Shown piece by piece: positions 8,201 through 12,388 of a DNA stretch of 12,388 bases. The stretch's first letter is position 1; each line of letters starts with the position of its first letter. The DNA is from an uncultured Eubacteriales bacterium (lineage in GTDB: Bacteria; Bacillota; Clostridia; Lachnospirales; Lachnospiraceae): the NCBI GenBank assembly GCA_949297565.1, contig CASFUI010000232.1:1-12388 (forward strand). The letters run 5' to 3'. Below the pieces are notes generated by a model. The model worked only from the letters and a program-made list of their open reading frames with translations. It made no database searches and was not told the origin of the DNA. A program made the position numbers and the translations under genes.

Positions 8201-9219
8201 TCTGTAGACTCACTCTTCATACCCTGAAGATTACTCTTACCGGTATCATAAAAATGATTATATGAGTGTGTTACATATGTAGATGTCTTCGTATCAAGAG
8301 CACCGTCGCCCTTTACCTGGTCTGCATCAGAGCCGGCATGTCCGTAAAAGAAATCACAGTTGTGCACCCATACATGATCATTTTTCTGCTGAAGTCCTAC
8401 ATTATCTCCCTCTGAACTGTCACAATTCATAAAAGCAAGATTTCTGAGCTCAACATTGCTTGAATTTTTTATTCTTATTCCAAAGCCGTTAATTGTCGAG
8501 TCCTCGCCGACACCCTCAAACGTAATTCCGTTGGTGCAGCCGTCTATAACAATATCACCTTTGTCCATAGCAGCCATATCTGTGATATTTCCGATAAATC
8601 TCACACATAAAGGTCTGCTGTCTTTGCCCTTCTTAAATCCGTTGATAATCGCCTGAATACCAACGCAAGGATTTGAGGTTGCCCCTGTAACCTCAAGTGA
8701 AACATCGTCCTTATTTTCCTCTGTGATATATAAAACCACAGCGTTGCTCTTGAGCGTTCCGTCATCATTGTAAGCTCCTGATGATGTACCGTTCACAAAT
8801 CCGTAGCCGCTCCTGTCATGCGCATATACATTAATAGCTGATGTCTGCGCGTATACAGAGCCGCTCTCCAAAACAGCCTCAACCTTTAATATGTAGCTGC
8901 CCGCCTTTAAGCCAAGCGCATCTACACGCCAGTAATCCGGATATTCCCTGATTAACTCGTTGTCGAGCTGTTTGTAAGCTGAGTCCGAAGCTGACGCTTC
9001 CTTTACATATGCCTTGTATCCTGTGGCTCCTTCCACAGCATACCACTCCGCATATGCACTCTCAAACCACCCATCTGACTCTTTAATTGTCAGACTTGTC
9101 TGCACGCTTCTTGTAGCCGCAGTTACACCCATCTGCAGCAAAGAAGCCAGCACCATTACGAGAGCCAGCATAAATGCTACGGCTTTCCTGCACCTTTGAA
9201 AATGCCTCTTCTTCTTCAT
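5254..9219 (-). CDS. secreted bifunctional pectate lyase: Fn3-like - PL1 - two repeat modules - PL9
   Basis: Extracellular calcium-dependent polygalacturonate lyase of 1321 residues that cleaves de-esterified pectin by beta-elimination. Order: signal peptide (1-35; KKKRHFQRCRK then a hydrophobic core, cleavage near VTAA); an Fn3-like domain (about 40-132); PL1 (about 186-485) with GDGALDTK (304-311), YHHNWYDHSD and the catalytic-type RHPRIR (356-361); a Thr/Pro/Glu linker; two near-identical modules of about 108 residues (592-699 and 739-846) separated by repeated PTEK; a second linker; PL9 (about 885-1321) with Ca ligands Asp1061 (ADGF), Asp1085, Asp1086 and Asp1089 (NSDDGWD) and putative base Lys1130 (NGFKLGG). 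Asp spacing matches Pel9A. The repeats are probably pectin-binding modules (inference, cf. CBM77 from a Ruminococcus PL1/PL9 enzyme). An in-frame ATG lies 12 codons upstream; the chosen start has GGGAG 7 nt away and begins the signal peptide. No anchor or dockerin is seen. Confidence 0.95.
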   Translation of the reverse strand: MKKKRHFQRCRKAVAFMLALVMVLASLLQMGVTAATRSVQTSLTIKESDGWFESAYAEWYAVEGATGYKAYVKEASASDSAYKQLDNELIREYPDYWRVDALGLKAGSYILKVEAVLESGSVYAQTSAINVYAHDRSGYGFVNGTSSGAYNDDGTLKSNAVVLYITEENKDDVSLEVTGATSNPCVGIQAIINGFKKGKDSRPLCVRFIGNITDMAAMDKGDIVIDGCTNGITFEGVGEDSTINGFGIRIKNSSNVELRNLAFMNCDSSEGDNVGLQQKNDHVWVHNCDFFYGHAGSDADQVKGDGALDTKTSTYVTHSYNHFYDTGKSNLQGMKSESTENYITYHHNWYDHSDSRHPRIRTCTVHIYNNYYDGNSKYGVGATMGCSVFVENNYFRNCKYPMLMAGQGSDIFYSDTSSGTFSGENGGVIKAYGNYIEGAKAAVTQNESSDQFDFYLASSRDEVIDCTATKGGSKYSNFDTASNFYSYTVQSAEDAKNTVVNFAGRMNGGDFEWTFDNSVDDESYEVNQELKSKLMSYTSQLKSVGGMDGASSENPGGSDEKPTIPEESTEEPTEEPATPEEKPTAPTVTGTITHNFTEQGKTSDYFAIEGNMSSSKGTVNYNGLTLTDCLKIESSTSISFTMESEGTLTLVFNSDFSKSINIDGEKMTASNGILTVDLEAGSHTITKADTANLYYISLTVQDSSEEPTEKPTEKPTEKPTEEPSTPEEKPTVPSASETFTHNFTEQDKTSDYFTINGNLATNKGTVNYNGLTLTKCLKIESSTNISFTMESEGTLTLVFNSDFSKSIKVDGEKLTASNGILTVDLEAGSHTITKADTANLYYISVTGQGSSGEQPTTPEEKPTNPGGDTGDNDDEVREEAPDYKAGDIYVSVSGTSSAAGTFEDPMDLVTAINTVNAGNTIWMFSGTYYAYEMYNAPIIIDESNSGNAFGYKKISSINGKTVTIDFEGMAEEGSNRGITLDGSYWHFYDIDICNAGDNGMLLSGDYNIIELCKFYGNHDTGLQLSRYNTNYDSIEQWPSYNTILNCTSYNNKDLATCENADGFAAKLTCGEGNVFDGCISYCNSDDGWDLYAKPATGPIGVVTIKNCVAFGNGKLTDGTGSANGDMNGFKLGGSNGACPTPHVVENCLAFNNGATGFTDNGNGGAVTMTNCTAVNNGKYDTNKANYMCYRTSADAKYTNILSVAASSSSATDQFKGKFSHVLYNYKAQGYYWVNQWTCTDGAKTKYTGSEARDNTVSNSDFVSTEIPGYNASTGAYTADYHEIFRNDDGSINLGGLYELKTTSSLYTAGENGGYIGCSFAD
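6682..7005 (-). repeat. second copy of the duplicated lyase module
   Basis: Encodes residues 739-846 (FTHNFTEQDKTSDYF to LYYISVT). By hand alignment it matches the copy at 7123-7446 at 94 of 108 residues, and the DNA is also strongly alike. It looks like a recent tandem duplication within the gene, or one held alike by gene conversion. It is predicted to be a beta-sandwich, carbohydrate-binding-like module. The linker after it leads to the PL9 domain. Confidence 0.85.
7061..7108 (-). repeat. 12-bp tandem repeat encoding a Pro-Thr-Glu-Lys linker
   Basis: Four consecutive 12-bp units read on the plus strand as GTTGGTTTTTCT, GTCGGTTTTTCT, GTCGGCTTTTCC and GTAGGCTCCTCA. They encode the PTEK/PTEE repeat (about residues 705-721) that joins the two modules. 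The copy number could vary by slippage and change linker length. Similar but unrepeated Pro/Thr/Glu linkers flank both modules. Confidence 0.85.
7123..7446 (-). repeat. first copy of the duplicated lyase module
   Basis: Encodes residues 592-699 (ITHNFTEQGKTSDYF to LYYISLT), following the PL1 domain and its linker. It is 87 percent identical in protein to the copy at 6682-7005. Shared core motifs are KGTVNYNGLTLT, CLKIESST, FTMESEGTLTLVFNSDFSKS and LEAGSHTITKADTANLYYIS. The duplication would raise avidity if the module binds pectin. Confidence 0.85.
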
Positions 9220-9267
9220 GTTTAAACTCCCTTTTACATTATTTGGGAAATACATTCCCTAAGACAT

Positions 9268-9295
9268 ATATTAACACATCCGCTACAACAATCAA
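9268..9295 (-). promoter_or_regulatory. candidate promoter of the pectate lyase gene
   Basis: Minus-strand TTGATT (9290-9295), 16-bp spacer, TAATAT (9268-9273), giving a 5' UTR of roughly 40 nt. A small inverted repeat GGGAA / TTCCC (9245-9249, 9255-9259) sits in that UTR. The rest of the 358-bp divergent region (9220-9577) is A+T-rich; I recognise no gene, RNA or catabolite-repression site in it. Confidence 0.45.
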
Positions 9296-9500
9296 CTGTC
9301 TTTTTGTTTATATTTTCCATTTTATTGTATTTATTTAAGTACAATCTTACAAATTATTCTTATAATATTCATACTAATGCAATCAGGCTATTTTAATCAT
9401 ATATAGCTTTACTGTTAAATTATATCTTATATAACATACTCTTCACACTTTATATCAGATTATTTTTCTGTATTTTGTGGCTCAATCAAGACTTTTTCAC

Positions 9501-9529
9501 TTGCAATCACAGTAAATTTTACTTACACT
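9501..9529 (+). promoter_or_regulatory. weak candidate promoter of the MATE gene
   Basis: TTGCAA (9501-9506), 17-bp spacer, TACACT (9524-9529), each hexamer matching consensus at four positions. It is correctly placed 48 bp upstream of the MATE start, but the surrounding sequence is A+T-rich and other pairings are possible. Confidence 0.3.
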
Positions 9530-9577
9530 TAAGAACATGACTACTAATAAAATATAACCTAAGAAGGGAGCATTTTT

Positions 9578-11002
9578 ATGGACAGCCAAAATACAGCAAG
9601 TTCAGAATTGACAGAAAAGGATAAAAAATTCAGAGACTTTGCGTTAAACGGAAATCTCTGGAAGGTTATTTTTTATGTATGTATACCGCTTTCAGCTTTT
9701 CAGCTTTTTAACCACCTGTTTAACATACTTGACACGATGATGGCATCACATGTCAGCGCCATTGCAGTGTCTGCGGTAGCCTACCTGTCACAGCTCCAAA
9801 ACATGATAAGCGCTATAGGCGTCGGACTGGCAGTCGGAAGCTCGCTTAAAATCAGTGAGGCGTACGGTGCAGGCGACTATAAACTTGTCAAAAAACGATT
9901 AAGCACCTTGATTGCAATATGCGCTATATGTTCGGCGGCAGTCCTTTGTATGCTTCCATTTACACCTGCACTGCTTAGAGCCTGCGGAACACCTGACGAT
10001 TTTATCGCAGTAGGCACAAAATATTTTGTAATCACACTTTTTTCAACCGTTTTAAGCTTCTTCAACAATGTTTACATAGCAATAGAGCGTTCACGCGGAA
10101 ATTCAAAACGAATCCTGCGCCTGAACATGTTTGTAATTATTTTAAAGCTTTCAATAACAGCATTTTTTATTTACGGTCTGAATGCCGATATTACCATGAT
10201 TGCAGTTGCAAGCGTTATATCACAGGCTTTTCTGTTTATAATGGCAATACACAATCTTTTAAAAGGAAACGATGCATTTACCTTCAGCTTCGGCAGTATT
10301 CGTTTCAGAAAAAACATTGTTAATCCCATGTTAAGTCTCTCTTTTCCTGTAATTGTGGAAAAGGTTGCCTTCGCGCTCGGCAAAACCGTAATAAATTCAA
10401 TGAGCAAAAACTACGGCTCTGTTACTGTAGGAGCACTTGGCATTTCCAACAACATAAACGGAATAACCACTCAGATGCAGAACGGCTTTCAGGACGGCGG
10501 AGCTTCGATAATCAGCCAGAACCGCGGTGCAGGAAATATCAAACGCGCTCTCGGCACCTTCTGGCGTCTGCTTATAATTGAATCTGTTATCGGACTTATC
10601 ATGTATATTGTTTTAAATGTATTTGCCGGCCCTATAACTTATCTGTTTGCGAACAGCACCGAGGGCTTTAATGAAGAATTCCAGAAAACAATTATCCGTG
10701 TATTCCGATACGATTCCTTCGGCGGATGCGTTCCGCTCGGCGTAAACTGTGCGGTTATGGCTCTGCTGTTCGGTTTCGGAAAAACAAAGCTCACGCTTCT
10801 GTGCAACTTCTGCCGCGTGTTTATCTTCAGAATACCTATTCTGTGGGCTCTTCAGAACTTTACCAATCTGGGAAGCGAGAGCGTCGGAATTGTAATGGGA
10901 GCAAGCAACATACTCACAGCTATGATGTCCAGCATAGTTGCATTCTTTGTAATCAGGAATATAAAAAAAGAAATGTCGGAAAAAAATAAGAACTCTCAAT
11001 AA
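9578..11002 (+). CDS. MATE-family multidrug/organic cation exporter
   Basis: Polytopic inner-membrane antiporter of the MATE family; 474 residues, the usual length, with about twelve hydrophobic helices in two related halves. The first half carries LWKVIFYVCIPLSAFQLFNH in helix 1, an ISAIGVGLAVGSS stretch, and YGAGD (96-100) in the loop; the second half has the matching NRGAGN (315-320) after GFQDGGAS. This internal symmetry is characteristic of the family. The C-terminus is short and Lys-rich (KKEMSEKNKNSQ), cytoplasmic. The start ATG is 7 nt after AAGAAGGGAG (9561-9570). Such proteins expel drugs, dyes or metabolites using a Na+ or H+ gradient; the substrate here cannot be told. It is transcribed away from the pectate lyase and shares only the intergenic region with it. 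An 86-bp palindrome follows 26 bp after its stop. Confidence 0.93.
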   Translation: MDSQNTASSELTEKDKKFRDFALNGNLWKVIFYVCIPLSAFQLFNHLFNILDTMMASHVSAIAVSAVAYLSQLQNMISAIGVGLAVGSSLKISEAYGAGDYKLVKKRLSTLIAICAICSAAVLCMLPFTPALLRACGTPDDFIAVGTKYFVITLFSTVLSFFNNVYIAIERSRGNSKRILRLNMFVIILKLSITAFFIYGLNADITMIAVASVISQAFLFIMAIHNLLKGNDAFTFSFGSIRFRKNIVNPMLSLSFPVIVEKVAFALGKTVINSMSKNYGSVTVGALGISNNINGITTQMQNGFQDGGASIISQNRGAGNIKRALGTFWRLLIIESVIGLIMYIVLNVFAGPITYLFANSTEGFNEEFQKTIIRVFRYDSFGGCVPLGVNCAVMALLFGFGKTKLTLLCNFCRVFIFRIPILWALQNFTNLGSESVGIVMGASNILTAMMSSIVAFFVIRNIKKEMSEKNKNSQ

Positions 11003-11028
11003 TATAGCATGAAATAAAAATAAAAATC

Positions 11029-11114
11029 GAACGACCGTTATATCTTTTTACGCTTTATGATTATGTAATCTATTGATTATATAACCATATGCTCATTTGA
11101 TACAACGGTCGTTC
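11029..11114. repeat. 86-bp imperfect palindrome after the MATE gene
   Basis: Outer arms are a perfect 11-bp inverted repeat, GAACGACCGTT (11029-11039) and AACGGTCGTTC (11104-11114). Within are TATC / GATA (11041-11044, 11099-11102) and a 15-bp arm pair TATGATTATGTAATC (11056-11070) / GATTATATAACCATA (11075-11089) around a 4-nt loop, with one mismatch and one wobble. The whole segment can fold as one hairpin on either strand. On the minus strand it is followed by GATTTTTATTTTT, which suits a terminator for transcripts coming from 12070; on the plus strand there is no immediate T run. Alternatively it may be a small non-autonomous mobile element; no clear target duplication is seen. Confidence 0.7.
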
Positions 11115-11129
11115 TCAGACTCTTCTTCG

Positions 11130-12006
11130 TTATTCAATTTTTTTCTCCTTTTCGATAACTGATTGAACTGTTTCAACCTCATCGACAACTATTACATATT
11201 AAATGCAACAGTTTTGTTTTCTGCTTTCGCAGTTTTTCTTTTTCCCTGCTCGTAATGACTTTTTCTTATTGATTATTTTCTTTATAAGATTTCACATCTT
11301 TGATTCTATCCGTTCTTTGAAATCTATTACTTTTTATAAGCTATCTTTTATGACTTTTCATCTTCATTCATATTGCTTTATTGATTTTATCATCTTTAAA
11401 ATTACTTGTTTTGCTTTAAATACCAGATTTATTATTCATACAAGATATTGAATATTAAATCTTTTATTCTCTGCTTTGCTTTCATTTTTATTATGAATAA
11501 ATCCTTTAAGCTTCTGATTTTTAAATGAATAATCTTTTTGATTGCTCATCTACCGGAAATAAATTTCTTTCCCGGATATTATCTTTTCAATGTTCTGTCT
11601 TGTAAAAATCCTAATCTTTTAAGAATGTCTCTTACTTAGAAAGTTACTACATTTTAACTTTAATAATACGAAGTTTCAGTATATCAGGATTATTCACTAT
11701 CCCAATATCTTCAAAATGTATGAAGTATATTCCCTTTCAATCTCTGCTCTTATGTCAGAAACTTTCAAGTTGTATAAATCATAGATTTTTCCAGCCTTTG
11801 TTTCTTTACACAAATTCGGAATCTTCTGTATTACCTTTGTGGTATCTGTTCAATATGAAATGCCAGCTATTGTAACCTTTCACATTTACATCATCTCTAA
11901 ATCTTATGATGTTATCTGTAATTTCACATATTGGAAAGGTCTTTCTTGCGGGGAACTGCTATGCACTACCACCTTCATATTGAGGATTTGATTCTATTAT
12001 CTCCAA
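11130..12006 (-). pseudogene. decayed A+T-rich gene, product not recognised
   Basis: The minus strand begins with a perfect AAAGGAGG (12016-12023), a 9-nt spacer and TTG (12004-12006). It reads MEIIESNPQYEGGSA, then TAG (11959-11961). The same frame resumes for 50 residues, including ICEITDNIIRFRDDVNVKGY and SWHFILNRYHKGNTEDSEFV, then TAA (11806-11808). A one-base shift opens 36 more residues (KIYDLYNLKVSDIRAEIERE) to TAG at 11697-11699, and another shift gives NNPDILKLRIIKVKM. Further down, Lys-rich fragments such as REKEKLRKQKTKLLHL and a last VIVVDEVETVQSVIEKEKKI appear in changing frames. This pattern of protein-like pieces broken by stops and shifts indicates a dead gene or genes. The sequence is visibly more A+T-rich than the rest of the window, suggesting a plasmid, phage or transposon origin. 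I do not recognise the family. Confidence 0.55.
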
Positions 12007-12076
12007 CGGAATCAACCTCCTTTACAACTTTAACACTTTTTGTTTGTGTTTTTTGTTGTTTCCTTTTTGTAATTGT

Positions 12077-12150
12077 ATATTAGCATGCGATTATATATTT
12101 GTCAATACATTTTTTAAAATTTTTTTGTTTTTTTTCAACTTTTTTTCTTT
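12077..12150 (-). promoter_or_regulatory. very strong promoter with A-tract upstream element
   Basis: Minus strand: TTGACA (12100-12105), 17-bp spacer, TAATAT (12077-12082), with TG two bases before the -10 (extended -10, TGCTAATAT). Upstream (12106-12150) lie several A-tracts of 6-8 bases, as in UP elements or bent DNA. Predicted start near 12070. It would drive the 15-codon reading frame and decayed locus at 11130-12006. Confidence 0.8.
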
Positions 12151-12239
12151 CATATCATCTTTTCTCTTAATTGTGTGTATATCTCAGAATATTCTGATAA
12201 TTCATGCAGTTTATAGTGCATTGCTCCTGTCTCAATCAT
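12150..12239 (-). CDS. short open frame, 29 codons, uncertain
   Basis: ATG (12237-12239) to TGA (12150-12152), reading MIETGAMHYKLHELSEYSEI and ending REKMI. The composition looks protein-like, but there is no good ribosome binding site. Its ATG overlaps the stop of the frame entering from the right (TGATG at 12237-12241). It is probably the tail of a decayed or frameshifted gene rather than an independent peptide gene. It overlaps the A-tract region upstream of the promoter at 12077-12105 only at its 3' end. Confidence 0.25.
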   Translation of the reverse strand: MIETGAMHYKLHELSEYSEIYTQLREKMI

Positions 12240-12388
12240 CAGTATACAGCTCTGTTAATGCGGCACACAAAAAGAGTTTGCCTGCGAACTCTTTCGCGAG
12301 GCGCGGATTCGTAAGAATAATTACCTTTCCGCGTCTCTGCGATCCTGCGGAGCATTTTTGTTCTATAGGAAAGTTCAAAGAACTTTCC
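12239..12388 (-). repeat. hairpin-rich, G+C-richer segment, candidate dispersed repeat
   Basis: This end differs sharply in base composition from the A+T-rich sequence beside it and is packed with palindromes: GGAAAGTTC / GAACTTTCC (12368-12388, 3-nt loop, touching the window edge), a CGCGAGGCGCGG near-palindrome (about 12295-12306), CCGC / GCGG (about 12329-12350), and AAAGAGTT / AACTCTTT (12271-12294). It is also open on the minus strand from the edge to TGA (12239-12241), encoding an Arg-rich MLRRIAETRK to RRQTLFVCRINRAVY. Such frames are familiar to me from repeated intergenic sequences in Lachnospiraceae, but this is memory, not a search. Confidence 0.45.
12269..12294 (-). terminator. 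terminator-like hairpin near the right end
   Basis: Minus strand AAAGAGTT (12287-12294), 8-nt loop, AACTCTTT (12271-12278), running into a five-T stretch (12269-12273, partly in the arm). It would end a minus-strand transcript entering from beyond the right edge. It may equally be a structural part of the palindromic segment. Confidence 0.5.

Noticed and set aside
9220..9255. Upstream ATG (9253-9255) as the start of the pectate lyase
   Set aside because: It would add 12 residues in front of a textbook signal peptide and has no well-placed ribosome binding site, whereas ATG 9217-9219 has GGGAG 7 nt upstream.
11203..11451. Plus-strand open frame of 82 codons rich in Phe and Ile
   Set aside because: Its composition simply reflects the A-rich minus strand; no ribosome binding site or recognisable membrane protein pattern beyond base bias.
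11115..12060. Group II intron, retron or CRISPR-associated locus
   Set aside because: I saw no domain V-like hairpin, no reverse transcriptase motifs in any frame, and no regular repeats with spacers.
1..12388. tRNA or rRNA genes
   Set aside because: No cloverleaf with a GTTCNANNC-type arm or rRNA core sequence was noticed on either strand.

Overview
The window looks like chromosomal DNA of a low-G+C, Gram-positive, anaerobic Clostridia-type bacterium, most likely a pectin-degrading member of the Lachnospiraceae (a Lachnospira / Eubacterium eligens-like organism is a guess). Grounds: strong GGAGG-type ribosome binding sites, sigma-A promoters, a T-box leader, and a very large secreted PL1/PL9 pectate lyase. 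I had only the sequence, so the taxonomy is inference.

Layout. From the left edge to about 9.2 kb all genes lie on the minus strand. In transcription order these are: a two-catalytic-domain pectate lyase (5254-9219), a Mn-type superoxide dismutase (4245-4913), a membrane-bound hybrid sensor histidine kinase (1874-4096), and a CstA-family peptide/pyruvate transporter (1-1349, cut by the window edge). The kinase-cstA gap holds a well-formed T-box riboswitch with its own near-consensus promoter, antiterminator and terminator. The lyase-dismutase gap holds the lyase terminator, a short relic resembling the N-terminus of an HD-domain phosphohydrolase, and the dismutase promoter. A MATE-family exporter (9578-11002) diverges on the plus strand from the other side of a 358-bp A+T-rich promoter region.

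The right end (11003-12388) has no intact gene. It holds an 86-bp imperfect palindrome just after the MATE gene, then about 0.9 kb of very A+T-rich sequence that reads on the minus strand as a decayed protein gene with stops and frameshifts. That relic still carries an almost perfect promoter with an upstream A-tract region and a perfect Shine-Dalgarno sequence. At the extreme right is a G+C-richer, hairpin-rich stretch that may be a dispersed genomic repeat.

How the genes may work together. The lyase is exported and cuts pectate outside the cell. CstA would import peptides or pyruvate when its T-box senses an uncharged tRNA. The kinase, which has a receiver but no DNA-binding output, could sense an extracellular ligand. 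No single operon is evident; each gene has its own candidate promoter. The most interesting points are the T-box on a cstA gene, the strong promoter driving a decayed locus, and the HD-domain relic that folds into a terminator-like hairpin.
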